NCBI RefSeq assembly: GCF_047495875.1
Contig: NC_092459.1
Coordinates: forward strand, 11,846,965 to 11,910,964
From: Pithys albifrons albifrons
Taxonomy: Eukaryota > Chordata > Aves > Passeriformes > Thamnophilidae
Reading direction: 5' to 3'
DNA: 64,000 nucleotides
Position 1 is the stretch's first letter; the number at the start of each line of letters is the position of its first letter. The notes beneath the pieces were generated by a model. That model had not been told where the DNA came from. It worked only from the letters and a program-made list of their open reading frames with translations, and made no database searches. Position numbers and translations under genes: made by a program. Positions 46,901 to 60,126 of the stretch are shown here, one piece after another.

Positions 46901-49900
46901 ATCTTAATAAATTATTCTTGTGGAGAAAAATGTTATGAATGCTGCTCAGCATATTGCACCTGCAAGCAAAGACCATTCTACCTGCTGTCCAGTGTCAGTA
47001 GTAATTGCAGGCTTAGTGAGAGACTGGGGAATTCAACAGACAGCACTTGTGTTACTGAATAAAATTCTGAGCACATGAAGCTATAGAAATATGTGTGTTT
47101 ATGCTCTAGCCTTGGAATCTGTGTTATCCATTTACTCATTTCAACGCAAAATAGGAAAAATAATTATCCTTTCAGCAGAAAAATGCTAGAGCTGTAAAAA
47201 TTTCCATTGATTAATCCAGAAATTGCTCAAGAACTTGAAGCATTTGTTCACCACAACCTGTAATTTTGCTGATGGGCTTCAGAGAGCCTCTAGGAGCCAA
47301 AAGGGTTCAGCTAAGGTGACGCTGTAAATGCAGAAACATGCTGCTCTGAAGCTACATCGAATTTCAACTCACACTGTTAACTTCAAGGATAATAACTGTG
47401 AACTCCAGGGCAAACTTTCCTTATAGACAGCTAATGAGTTTTTGCAATACCTTAGAACATCCTGTGCCTGCTGTTGAGCTCTGAGTTAAACAAGCAGGAG
47501 GGAAAGTAACTGTCATTACACCTGTCTTCCAGTCCTGTGCTTATATCCTACTATATGGTAAGTCATTTCACCTCCAGATAACTGTGCAGTTCTGGGTCAA
47601 ATTGTTCCTCTCCACAAATCTAAAAAACCCCCAAACCATTGAGTTGAGGCACTGTGAAGATTTGGATGCTTTCTATGCCTTATATTTCTACTAGTTCATT
47701 TCAAATGTAATGTGTTTGTAGGAAAAATGGGAAAAAAACGTTTGAGAGATGAACTGTTAAACTGTTAAACTAGTTTTATCAGAACCAGAAATACATACAG
47801 CTCTCTGTAAAATTAATTGAAACTTTTTAATATTTCATTTATTTGTTTCTTTTTCATTGTGAATTGCATAAAGAAGCTAATTTTCAAAGTCAGCTGTTAT
47901 AATTAAAATAATGCGCAATGTGCCCTACTCTTTATGCCAAAATGAGATTAATTGAAATTATGAAACACAACATTTTGACATAATGAGAGGAAACTGCAGG
48001 AATGATTTAACAAAAATAAATTCCTATTCTGTGGCAAATATCAAAACTTTGTCATTTTTTGAAAAGGATATCTGATGCCCAAACTCTGCAATTATGTACC
48101 TCAGGAGATTTTGTGGGACATCAGATGTGGTGTCAGGCATTTGACAGTAAGTCAAAACCTACACAACCTCATCTGTAGTTTTCCAGCTTTGCTTAGAGGA
48201 AAATACACAGGTGAATTGCAATTGCCACAGCTTTGAGTTAATATTTTTCACATAGAAATAAAATGCATTGACCAAACTTCCTCAGGACTGCAGTCCTCAT
48301 ACAAGCAAGGTCTTCTTGCTTGTATCAGGTGTATTTAGTGAGGCTCTTACCTTCACAGGATGCTATTAATGTTTTCCAGGGGGTCTGGGAGACAGTATCT
48401 TTTTCCAGTCTTATGACCTTGCAAGACTTCCACAAAGCCCACAGCTGTAGCTGCAGCGGGTCTCACTGCAGCCTTCCTTTCCTGCTGGCTGCACTCATCT
48501 TCCCCTGCTGCAGGCAACATCAACCACTCCTGCTGGAACCTGCCTGAGCCTTGCAAAGGGAAGACAGGATAAACAGAGGCTGCATGAACTGCCAAGTCAG
48601 ACCTCAAAGAAAGTGTATGAATCACATAGTTCACAGTAAAGCATAGGACACATCCAAGATTTCTCCTTGAAAATCACATCCAGACTTTTCTGACAATATG
48701 GCTAAGCACTCTGGACAGCTTAGGATACAGCTAAACTGCTGAAGCCATTTGGTTCACACAGTAATGTCTGGGACCAAAACCTGATGACTCAGGGCGGCTT
48801 GCATGCACACCACCTCTCTGGATCAGAGTGGACATTTGATGAGGGTCTTCTGTGCATCTCATATTGTATGTCTAGATACAAGCATATCTAGTAATCTAAA
48901 CTGTCACAAAGCTCAGTCCCTGACTCTGAGAATTGGCTATATTCTTAATTTTCTACCTTTTTGTCGAGTGCATAGCATCCAGATTACATATTGGGAACAG
49001 AGACTGGATGTGTTTTCTGAACTTTTCTTAACAATAGTTTAGAATAACACTGGGTGGCCTAAGCAAAAATTGTGCAGGTGACTACTCTACTACTTTAACA
49101 CTCAAGATGATCAGGGTGCAAAACTTGCACTCATCCCTGTACTGTTGGTGCAAGACACGGACTCCTCCCTGTATTATTTAGTTTACTAACAGAGAGGTAA
49201 ATCTATAGCTCTGAGGCAAAATTGCTATTTTTTTTCTTATTTTTAATTTCAGAATGTCTGCAGTATGGCAATTGCCTTGCCAGTATTAACCAGTGTTTTT
49301 TATATACTTGAATAGTATGTCTCAGGCTGGGGCTAGAGAACTTGTGGAGGTGGCACAGGCATGTTGTGGTCCTGCAAAAATACTGATGTGCTGGACAGTA
49401 GGTGACAATGTGTGAGCAAGAAAACCTGATAGGTGCTATGAACTAACCAACAGAAGCAGCCTCTGGACTGAACTACTATTGAGTCCATATACCATCTTCA
49501 TCACAAAATAAATATTATTTTCACTTCTTAAAGAGAACCAAAGTGCACTAACACAGACTCAGTGAGGGTGTCATCAGAGGCCCAGACTGCTTCCAGAAGC
49601 AAATAGCAGAGGCCACTTGTTTTCAAGTACATCTCAATGGAATTCCAGACTAAATTAAAAAAGCAGTTTAGAAGAGTCTGTGTCTTTTCCACGGTGGACA
49701 ACAGAGACTTCTGTTTCTCCTCAGAGCATTAGAATGGTGATAGTGACAATAAAATTGTGTATTCATCCACAGTGGTTTGGTGTGACCCCGAATATACGCT
49801 TTTGCCATGCTTCATAAAACCTTTCCTAGATTACACAAGCCTAGAGAAATGCTGATTAAGCTGTACAGTAAATCTGAGCCTGAAATATGAATAATTAAGT

Positions 49901-51978
49901 GCTGCTGCAGTTGCCAATAACTCCAGGGCAAAAGCTTCCTTTAATTTTCTTTCAAAAGCTGGAGGAAGCAACATTTTATTGTGAGCCTTCAGCCAGCTAC
50001 TGAAGAAAACAGAGTATAGTATTTCTTTGCTTTTGAAATAAGAAGATGAAAATTATCAGTGCCTGCTTTGTGAGACAAAGAGCTCTGAATCAGTATTCAA
50101 AAGGTAAAGAACAAATATGTGTGCTATATACATGTGTCTTAGAATTAGAAACAATAGTTTGAAAGCAAGAAAAAGAAGCTGAGGGTCAAGAGAAGACAAA
50201 ACTGCTCCTAAGAGGGAATTCCCACTTTGGTTTAGACAAAGGACCACTATTGGACCTTGGGAAAGCCACATCCCAGAGCAGTGCCTCAGTGTCTCCATTA
50301 TAGATTACCATAAAAGTTAATGAAAATAAAGTTATATAAAAGAACTATATAATGGACAAATATACATTATTCTTTCAGTGTATTGGCTATTAAACACCGA
50401 ATCAGGAGAGTCAGCAAAGATTTCTTCAGGATATGCTTTATTTGAGCCTGCAGGAGTCATGCAATCAACAGATAACAATTCTCCTTTTTTTTTCCTTTCT
50501 TACCATGAGACCAAATCAAGGAGTAATTAAAAATGTCAGTGGTCTGCACTGTAGCAGTATCTTTCAATTAGTGGACATGATGAGGTAGCAAAGGGAGCAA
50601 AGGACTTTTCAAAGACAAACATAGACACTAGACTGCTGGCTTTTTCATACGTATATATGATTTTGTTTACCTTCCACAGTTCATAAAATGGCAGTAGGTA
50701 TTATTCAAGATTTTTGCAATGCAGTCTCCAGATTTCTGGAAAGCCTTTCAGGTTTATCTTAGCATCATTATATAGAAAACATACAGATAGAGACTGAAAG
50801 TACTGGGACTATATTATCCTTCCTGTGGTGAATGAATTTATGTGATAAATTCCAATATTGAGTAGTATGGTAACTGAGATTTGATCTGTTATCTGTTCTC
50901 ATACTAAACAATAATTTTCAGTAGCCTTTTCAAATTTTAGTAGCCTGTCCAATTTATTAACTTAAAATGCCTGTCATAATGTTTTCTAATACTGCATATG
51001 TATTGAGAGTAAGACTGACATACCTCATGCAGCATCAGGCTTACAGCTGAGGCATGCTGAAGAACACTGAATTGTTTCTTCTCTTGTAAAATCTTCTGTT
51101 ACAACATCATTACATTTTGTTAAAACTGCATATACAGGAAGGCTGAGTAGATCATGACTTACTCGTGGTGAGACAAAGTTGTCAATTCATATTCTACCCT
51201 GATGGTTAAGTGACTGAAAGATGCTAATTGTTCAATATCCCACATGAAATGAGATATGTGGTCTCAGACTGCTAGATAAGTGTTTTACATTACAAGAACA
51301 CCAACTCACTTGGCACTTGCTGGAAAATTTATTGTCAGCCTCAGCTTATATGCAAATGAAGGGATGCAGCAGACTGACCAAGGATCTATTAGGATGATGA
51401 TAGTGTGTACACAAAGAGACCCTAAAAAACAATAAGCAGATGGGAATTAAATTGCTACTGTTTATTTTATATCTAGTTCATGAATTAATAAAAAGCTTTT
51501 TAGGGCTGGAAATCCACTATCTTTGGCTAAATTATAATTTGCTTCAGAAAGAGCATCATATCTAGGAGAAAACAAAAGGAGGCATCAAAATGTTTGGGGA
51601 GATTGAGTTCTAGGATATATTACAGAACAGAGTGATAAAAATCCCCTTGTACTGACAAGAGATTTCACTTGGGAAATTTGACCTTATGGGCCCAATTTAC
51701 CCTAACTTTAGCTATATAAGAAGTTAGTAGTTGCAAATTAATTATTTGCAAGCCATCTATAGTCAATAGAGAAAAAAAATAATTGAACTAATATTTCTAT
51801 CCTTATCACTTTACTAACTACAGCAGAAGCCTAAATGATGTATCTCTATAGGTATACTGAGTGCTTGGGTTAGTCACGTAAGTTTCCATGGCTAATCTTA
51901 GGAGAAATTGTTCCCATTTCTTCTTTTCAAGAAATAACATTTTTATCAAATGGTCATTGCTCACATTTCTCTTCACAG
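40945..51978. other. Unique AT-rich noncoding DNA
   Basis: Eleven kilobases without a recognisable gene or transposon. Small simple-sequence patches include a TTTATT-rich run (42829-42861) and a GAACTGTTAAACTGTTAAACT duplication near 47750. A GC-richer block at 48420-48560 contains several CTGCAG/GCTGC motifs but no convincing splice-framed exon. Confidence 0.6.
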
Positions 51979-52149
51979 GATGCTGGAATTGTCTTGCAGC
52001 TGTACCCACTGGAGGACACTTACTCTGCCTCTGCCTTCCAGGACCCCAAACAACTTGGCCATCAGGCTATGGAAGGGAGAAAGACTGCTCCCATGACAGT
52101 GTTAAGGGAAAATTATGATGCAGAGCTGGTCAAAAATAAAAGAAAATAG
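51979..52149 (+). other. Candidate isolated exon (171 bp)
   Basis: A pyrimidine-rich acceptor-like stretch (TTTCTCTTCACAG, 51966-51978) precedes a block that is clearly more GC-balanced than its flanks. Its far end has a donor-like AG|GTAAAA at 52148-52154. In phase 0 it is open for 56 codons (starting DAGIVLQLYPLEDTYSASAF) and reaches a stop only at the final codon (TAG, 52147-52149). In another phase it gives a cysteine-containing frame ending at 52117. I recognise no protein family in any phase. It could be a terminal or alternative exon of a gene extending beyond the window, an old repeat, or chance. Confidence 0.2.
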
Positions 52150-55100
52150 GTAAAAAAATAAAGTCATTTCTTTTCAAAAGTTCTTTTTTATGTGTGTATT
52201 TTCTAGAAATTCTCAAAAATCCATAGTTCAACTCAAAATAACACTACAAGACAGAATCTTTCATTATTCCTGGTCATGACCCTTCTCCAGTCTATGGTGG
52301 GGTGAATTTGAGAGTTTCTGACTCCTAGTGAATATACAGAGAAAAATGGAAAAAGTAAGGCAAGTATAAAGTGTCTGACTCGGTCTGTCCTCTCAGCTAC
52401 AGCAGCAATCAGTTTAGATATTTCCTGAGGCAGATATTGCACTGGGTTACTTATAGATGTATTCCCATGATTTTCTCTAAACCCTGTTTAAGTCCGTTTA
52501 TAGTTTTGGCATCCACATCATCTTGTGGAAATGACCTCACAGTGCAGTTATGCAACATTACAGAAAAGTGTTTCCTTCTGTTTATTTTAAACTCACTACC
52601 TGATAAATTCATTGTGCGTGTGTCCTCCTGAGTTCCCATACTGCAAGAAATCAAATAGTATTCCCTGTTCTCCACAATAAATTTATGCAACTGTCATACT
52701 CCTCTAAGTTGTCCTTTCCAAGAAGAAGAGGTCCATTTGATTTAGTCTCCCTGCATATGGAAAACATTCTCCATATCTGTCCACCTCATTGTCTTTCAGT
52801 CCTGTTTTAAAAACTGCAATATGATATTTTGCATAGGTGGTTCTTTTTCCCATGAAAACAACAAATACTCACAAATTAGGTCCTATTTTTACATTAGCAC
52901 AGCCCATAGTCTTCATATGAATATGTTTCTCTTCTGCCAAAGCATTTAACTGCCTCTAAGACTGAATTTTCAGTACCTATGTATGACATACTGTAAAAGA
53001 AAATTGGTTCCTTCATATCTCATGTGGCTGCTCTTGTATTTCATGGAGGATTTTACTTATAACTGTCTTTTAAAGTTTCTTACACATTATAAGAATTATT
53101 TCATAGTCTTAAAACTTGAGACAGCTTTATGTTCTGCTCATTCTAGTAGCATTTCAATATCTTTTGAGGGTGTGTTGATTCATCCAGATTTAGATATAAG
53201 CATCAACAGATATTTATGCTAATATCTAGTATTAGTGTATCCTCTCTAAGCATAAGAACAGCCAATTTTTTCAGCCCCATACACAGTCAGCAGACTGACT
53301 TCCTATGGTGAGAGTGGTATGAAAAGTGAATTATTGAATTCAGAAAAGAAAGAAGAGACAAAAAAAAAAAAGAGGGAGAGAAGAAAAAAAAAGAAAAATA
53401 ACGTTTTCATGTTATTTTAAAATGACCCTTCCTCCAGAAGATACACTGTAGTGAGGAAATGAATGTGCACTGGCAAATGTACTAGATATGGGATTTGTAT
53501 AATTTACTGGAAACCTTCTAGTAACATAAACAAGAACTTCATCAACCTCACACTCCAGAGTCTTAAGGCTGACCTCACATGCTCTTTGTATCAACAGATG
53601 GGTCTATCTGACTCACACTTGTTCCGTGTGCTTGAGAAGCATTCTGCCTTAGCAAGCCTGAGACCCTGAGGAACTATACAAACCAGTCTGTGAGCTGGAA
53701 TACGTGCTTCTTTTTGATGTTTGTTGCAGATGAAAGTAGAAAGTTCATGTGGTTTGGGGGAATGTTGCTGACGGTATTTCAGACAATGAAAAAGTGATAA
53801 GGAGTTCAGGAAACCTCTCTTGACATCTGATTTCTCAGACTTTGAGTTTACAGGATGTGTCTGGTGTACCTTTTAGTGTCAGCAAAAGGTTTTGCTATTG
53901 TTTTGGTTTTTTGTGTTTTAAAATCTCTTCATTTGACTTCAGTGAGTAAATTGGCAAGACAAAAAAAAGAGAGATGAAATACTTTAATATTTCTAGTGAA
54001 TACCCAACATTTCTACACGCCCATGTAAAGCAGTGGAAAGCCTGAAGCAAATCTCCCAAGTGATACAGCTCTCTGCAAGCATTGCAGTGCCTGCTGCTCT
54101 CACAATTTCCCACTCACTGGAATGCTTTGGCATGGCACAGTCCTTCTGAGTCTCAAGCAAGTTCAAATGGAGAGGGATTCCCCACAAACTGCTCAGAGAA
54201 TCCTTCTGCTCCACATTGAGTTACAAACTTTTTTTCCTTCATATTGAAAGAAGCAATTAACTATAATACAACCAAGTCGTACTACAAAAAAGTAGTTTAT
54301 GAGACTTGATAAGTCTTGAAAAGCGGGCAAAGAGCACACGGTCAAGGTTGAGATCCCAGAACTTCTCTTCCTGGTTATGTAACCAAAAAATGATACATAG
54401 ATCAATGTAAATTCTCTAAAGGAATAATAAAATCTAGACAGATCAGGTTTGGGTCTGGTTTGCCAGTCTTAAACATCATAATGTGGTCTTAAATTTTACA
54501 TATCTAATCAAAAGGTGTTCTTCAAGTAGGACCCTACATTTTCTTTATGTTTAATGTAGGAAAACCAATACCCCTGGAGACAGATTCATTTTGCCTAACT
54601 TCAAACCTTCTTCCTTGCATTTATAAGCAACTATGTAATTCCCCTTAAAACCATAACTTTATTAGGCACTTAAAATAGTGCACAAGTTAGCTGATAAATT
54701 CAACGAACTGTAGAAAATTACACAGGGGGGTGGTTGGGTATCATTAACCGTATTAACCTATCATTTTCCAAATCAGGAGAAAAAGCAAATAATAGTGAAA
54801 TATTAAGTTCCAGGGTCTGGGACTTGGGGTTTTTTTCTTTTTATTTTTAAACAGAAAAAATAGATATGAAACACCTGTTAAACTGAAATTTTCTGCCATA
54901 ACTTTAATGTCTGATATCTAAAATGCTTTCATCAGGATAAATGTGACTTTTAGACTAAGGTAGATCTATGTTCAGTGGATACATTATCTCCCTTATTATA
55001 GCCAGAATCATTCCTATGAGGACAAAGGGTGTCAGAGATTACCTGCCTTAGGACAAGTTATTTTGACTGTTTTATTTTTATCTGTTAACTAATACAAGCA

Positions 55101-55603
55101 TATTTTCATCTATATACTATTTTCTTTTAATCTATTTTTTTGCTTCTTTAGTTTAAGAATTACAGAATTTTGAAAAGTGCACTTTATATTTCAAAACTTT
55201 TTTGACCTCCCATAAAGCAAGTGCAGATTGGACTTTACATTAAGTAGAATGAAGGCAAAACAGGCTAAGATTTTAATGGGAATTACTGGATATACTTATA
55301 AGAATGAATATCTAATAGCGTACAAAGTTTGCTTCTTTACAGGAAACCCATGCTCATTGTCTCACCAAGTCAGTTCTATTGTTCATTCAATAGTAATTTG
55401 CTAGGTTGTTGTTTGGGTTTTTTTTAATCCTGCTAGGATTTGAACCTAGAGGTGCAAATGTTAGAGTGATTACAGATGACTCAATGATTCTAATCATTAT
55501 GATAGATGCATTAAGTCAGAGGGGTTGGATACAGAAAAATGGCAGAAAGTAGACATGTTAGCAATGGAGTCTTCACATTTCTGCTGCTGAAGAGATTGGA
55601 CTG
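52150..55603. other. Unique AT-rich noncoding DNA
   Basis: No recognisable gene. It contains a purine-only run at about 53357-53396. A tRNA-T-arm-like sequence on the minus strand at 55431-55451 does not extend to a full tRNA. Confidence 0.6.
53357..53396 (+). repeat. Polypurine (A/G) tract
   Basis: About 40 bases of A with interspersed G, low complexity. It could reflect slippage; no element boundary is attached to it. Confidence 0.8.
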
Positions 55604-55974
55604 AGTGTGTGTGTGTCTGTGTCTGTGTCTGTGTGTGTGTGTGTCTGTGTGTCTGTGTGTCTGTGTGTGTCTGTGTCTGTGTCTGTGTCTGTGTCTGTGT
55701 CTGTGTCTGTGTGTCTGTGTGTCTGTGTGTGTCTGTGTGTCTGTGTGTGTCTGTGTGTCTGTGTGTGTGTCTGTGTCTGTGTCTGTGTCTCTGTGTGTCT
55801 GTGTGTCTGTGTGTCTGTGTGTGTCTGTGTGTGCCTGTGTCTCTGTGTGTCTCTGTGTCTCTGTGTGTCTGTGTGTCTGTGTGTCTCTGTGTGTCTGTGT
55901 GTGTCTGTGTGTGTGTGTGTGTGTCTGTGTCTGTGTCTGTGTCTCTGTGTCTGTGTGTCTCTGTGTGTGTGCGT
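55604..55974 (+). repeat. Large compound microsatellite (TG)n / (TCTG)n
   Basis: About 370 bp built from TG dinucleotides interrupted by C so that TGTGTCTG, TGTCTG and TCTCTG units alternate. All frames on both strands stay open because the repeat contains no stop codon, which produces spurious frames of up to 195 codons. No gene is implied. Alternating purine-pyrimidine stretches have Z-DNA potential, and the locus is expected to vary in length between individuals. Confidence 0.97.
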
Positions 55975-57636
55975 GCACATGTGCATGAGTATTTTAGAGA
56001 AACTGGATCTGAGGTCTTCTTGCTTCTGTAATCTCTCATGAAATACTTCTGCACCTTCACTTATTTGGGCATATTCGTAGATATTCATATTTGTTCTCAC
56101 CACACCTGAGGAAGTCATCATGCACAGCACTAATTTTACAGTTTCTTTGTTTCTTCTCACCTACCTGCGTCTCCTGTTATTGACATATTTTGTTACTTTT
56201 GCCAACATGATAAATCTAAGCAGACCATTAAACACTAGTGCCACATTTTAAAACTTCAGGTAGTTAATTAAAATGCTTTTTCAGAGCAGAAATAAAGTTA
56301 AACTTCTTAATCCTCTCTACAACAGATGGAAAACTGGAGCAAATACTTGTTAGTCTGAAAGGTTCATTTGAAGCCTGAAAAAATCCTTTACAATCAGTGG
56401 TAAAGTTCTCATTCACAAGTTTGTTTTGGATCAAGTATAAAAGATGATTTTTTTAATGAAAATTTCTTATGGCACAAAGAAGTTCTGCATCCATTTCAAT
56501 CACACATGATTTGAGCAAGTAGCTTTTAAACCTTCACAAAATTTGTACATAAGCTGGTTAAGGCAAAGTTTGTCCTCTGTTCTGTAAACTGAACTTTTTC
56601 TTCAGTTTCCAGTTTTCAAAAAGCTGAGTTAAATCTCCCCTGAACATCACCCTTCAGCTGCACTTGAATATGACTGAATGCAGCTCTTACCAAAGCACAG
56701 GAAGAGATTAAATCTGTCATACAAACAACCTACTGCTCCCTGGTTTTAAGTGTCCTGCTTTTTCCAAGTGTGGTTTCTAGCAGGCGTTCATTCAAACTTT
56801 GGTTTCTTTCCACCATAACCTTGATCCAGTTAATACAGTGACCCCATTCTGATAACAAAGCTTTAGGCTGGGGAGAAACATCCTGAGGGTATAATAAGCA
56901 ATATAAGCTTACAGTCCAAGGGTCCAGTATTTAAGTTAATTACTTATCTTCATTTGCTCCACAGCAAGGCAGATACTACTTAAAGCAACATAGAAGTTAA
57001 AGATGACCATATTTTAACATGGGTGCTTTATTTTCTAAGGAGTGCTGCTGCTACTTTATAACTAAAAGCAGTACTGTGAAGGTGAAATTGCACACATAAA
57101 TATTCAGTCATAGCTAGTCTTTCTCAGTACTTTCTTCACAGTCCTATGGTTTCTTTTTTTTTTTCCTTTAAAATATAGGACTATTATTGCCAGCATTTCT
57201 ATAGGCTTGTAAATATTTTTAAAATCCCTCAAGTTTCATGAACTACTGCAAAGGTAGTCAGTATGCTAAGAAGATCCTCAGAGAAAATAGGATTCTCAAG
57301 TTCCCAGCTATATGGACTTTGCTTTGAGCTTGTAAATAATTACAAGATGGAATCAAAATGAAGACACAAGTCATTGTTCTCAAATTTTATCACCTGAATA
57401 AAGAGCATAATAATAATTTTCATAATTTTTACTATTTCACCTTCTATGCAGCTACTGTTATAAAAAAATGTCTTATATAAAAAACCAGTAAACTGTTCAC
57501 AAATTCTGAAAAATTTTGATTTGGGTGAAAAAATAAGGAATTTCTATGACAACTGTAATACTGAAATGTCACCATTTTCTCCTTATTGCACTAGTGAAAA
57601 GTAGTTTCTATTTCCATATTTCTGTGCAATGGTAGT

Positions 57637-57674
57637 ACATATATATATACACACACATATAAATATATATATAC
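57637..57674 (+). repeat. TA/CA microsatellite
   Basis: Alternating (TA)n, (CA)n and (TA)n blocks, about 38 bp. Confidence 0.9.
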
Positions 57675-58854
57675 TGAAAATTATAATATTTGAATTTTCA
57701 AGAATATTATATTTTAATACTTCTGATGGTGAGAAACTTTTTTAAACTTTTCTTCAAGTTTTTCTTTGTTGAATAAATCCAAAATCTTTCTCAAGTAATT
57801 TAAACATTAAATTACATTTTGTTATAGCTCAGGAAGCCAATTACTGCATTTTCATTACCTGAACTATTCCTCCAATGCACAACCAATATGCATTCCCTGT
57901 TGACCATATGTCTCAGAGTGAAATTTGTTGCAAAGACTTCTGCAAGACAGAACTTTGCTGGAAGAACAGTAATCAGGAAAAATATGGATCTAAACATTTA
58001 TTGCTGCTAGGAATGTGTTACAACAGGAACATTTAGCTTAGTGTTTTGTGGAACTAATTTAACAATTCAAGAATTCTGGTTTACTTTGAACAGACAAAAC
58101 AGAATATTTAATGGAAATTTTACTTCATAGGAAAAAAAAATGAGATACTGCAATGTTTTCTAGAGTATTTTGATTTTGAAGAAACTGCATTTTCTTAGAG
58201 AAAACATTCCATAGAAGACTCTCAGAATAACTGAAACCTGGATGCAGTGGTGAGTATCTTGCTGCAAGCAGGCTACAGAGAGCACTACCCACTAAAACAA
58301 AAATTTATTTCAGCTCTGCTCCCACAAGCCTTTGAAACCACAACCACCTGCAACTCAGCAAAGAGAGCACCAGTGTGACACTGTACCAGAAACCATCAGA
58401 GCAACCACCTGTCCACCAGCCGTTGTTATGTTCCACTGCTGCAGATACACAGTAATCGTGGACTACAATCCTACCAGCCTCAAATAGTCTGCCCTTTTAA
58501 AATTAAAATTATGCTTTCTAAAACCAAAATCTCTGTTTGAGGACACTGAAGCTGCAGCCTAGAGACAACATGTAGGAATTCCTTGTTTGGTGTAGATATT
58601 CCTCTGTTAATTAGAGAAAACAGGACAGGAGTGAAGTGGAGAGTTTTTCGTCCTTAAAAAGCAAACTGACATCATTAAAGGCAGGAATCTTCAAATGTTA
58701 AATGACAGTGGCACTGAAGAATGACAAAATTTGCCTTCAAAGGAGTTGTACATTTCATTTCTGTGGTACTGATTTTTTTATTTCACTAAATAAAATTAGA
58801 AAGGGATGCCACTTGCAGCTAAGTCAATAGATAAACTGAAATGAATAAAAATGT

Positions 58855-58869
58855 CATTCATTCATTCAT
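58855..58869 (+). repeat. Short (CATT)n run
   Basis: Three to four perfect CATT units, too short to be certain of microsatellite behaviour. Confidence 0.7.
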
Positions 58870-59562
58870 TGCTTAAGATCCTTCTATCAAATAGCCTTAC
58901 CTTAACATTTTTTTTTACTCTAGAGTACATAAAACTTTGTCCTAGAATTAGTTGTCCCAAAAAGTGCACTTATCTCTTTGACAATTCACTATAATCTCTC
59001 AAAGGAATAAATTCACATTCAATGTCATTGCAAAACATTGTTTGCCTGGAGAAACTGTTCTAGCTACAGCATAGCAAAGCCCAACAAATTTGATTTTTTC
59101 TTATCAGGCTGAGCAAAATAAAGTCTGCAGGTGACAAAATACATTTCAATAATGAATGTCCACAGGCTTCAGAAGATGTGAAATTAGGATTTTGAAAAGC
59201 AAGAAAATAGAGAAGTTTTGCCAAAGTCTTTAGTCTCCCACTGTTGCTTTCATTTCTCACATAGCAAGTGCAGTTGTGATTCTGATACCTAGGAGAAACT
59301 GATACCATCTATGACTCAAAAGCTCTAATGAATGACTCACCAGTGCTGAGAATAGCTACCAAAGGGTCGCTCTGGGACTGTAAGGTTCCTTTCAGGAAAT
59401 AGAGAGAATAGAAATATGTATCAGTTCCTCTTGACAGCAAAATACTTTGAACTGTTAAAGAGAACTTCAAACGTCAGTTTTACATAGAGCTACATTGCTA
59501 TAAAATTATAGCAGCACACACAGAGACACAAAAAAGAGTTAAACTTTTAACCAAACTATTTT

Positions 59563-60126
59563 TGTGGTTTAATCCCAGCCAGCAGCTGAGACCCACAGAG
59601 CCACTCTGCTCAGCTCCCTCACAGTGGGATGAGGGAGTGAATCAGAAAGTAAGAGTGAAAAAACTCAAGGGTTGAGATAAAGACAATTTAAAAGACAATG
59701 CAAAAGCCTTCACACAAGCAAAGCAAAACAAGAAATTCATTCACCATTTCCCATGAGCAGGCAGGTGTTCAGCTATCCCCAGGAAAGCAGGGCCTCCTCA
59801 CACACTGACTTGGAAAGATAAATGCCATCACTTTGAACATCCTCTCCCCCTGCCTTGCTTCTTCCCACAGCTCTATATGCTGAGCATGATGCCATAAGGT
59901 TTCAGATATCCCTTGGGTTGGTTGGGGTCAGGTGTTCTGGCTGTGTGCCCTCTCAAATCTTTGTGTACCCACAGCCCAGTCGCTGATGGGGTGGTACTGT
60001 GTGAGCATTGCTGAGCAGTAATGAAAACATCGCTGTATTATCAATCCTGTTGTCAGGACAAAATCAAGATATGGCCCCATACTAGCTACTGTGAAGAAAA
60101 TTAACTTTATCCAGACAAAACGAGCA
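59563..60126 (-). mobile_element. Solo ERVL-type LTR, minus strand (564 bp)
   Basis: On the minus strand it starts TGCTCGTTTTGTCTGGATAAAG, then 'ttaattttcttcacagtagctagtatgggg' and a TGTTGATAATACAGCGATG block. It continues through 'acccaagggatatctgaaacc', a TATA-like CATATAGAGC near 59880, and 'ctgcctgctcatgggaaatggtgaatgaatttc'. It ends 'gctggctgggattaaaccaca' at 59563. It is the same family as the copy at 30380-30940 and closer to the family pattern. The flanking five bases (ATTTT and TACTC) do not match. No internal sequence adjoins. Confidence 0.88.

Larger units (their letters stand above)
55975..59562. other. Unique AT-rich noncoding DNA
   Basis: No recognisable gene. A TA/CA-rich microsatellite sits at 57637-57674 and a CATT tetramer run at 58855-58869. 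Confidence 0.65.

Noticed and set aside
55420..55510. tRNA-like T-arm on the minus strand (CTAGG-TTCAAAT-CCTAG)
   Set aside because: No matching acceptor, D- or anticodon stems can be built upstream; probably coincidence or a very decayed fragment.
55497..56160. Long frames of 127-195 codons on both strands
   Set aside because: They are translations of the TG/TCTG microsatellite, which contains no stop codons in any frame; not genes.
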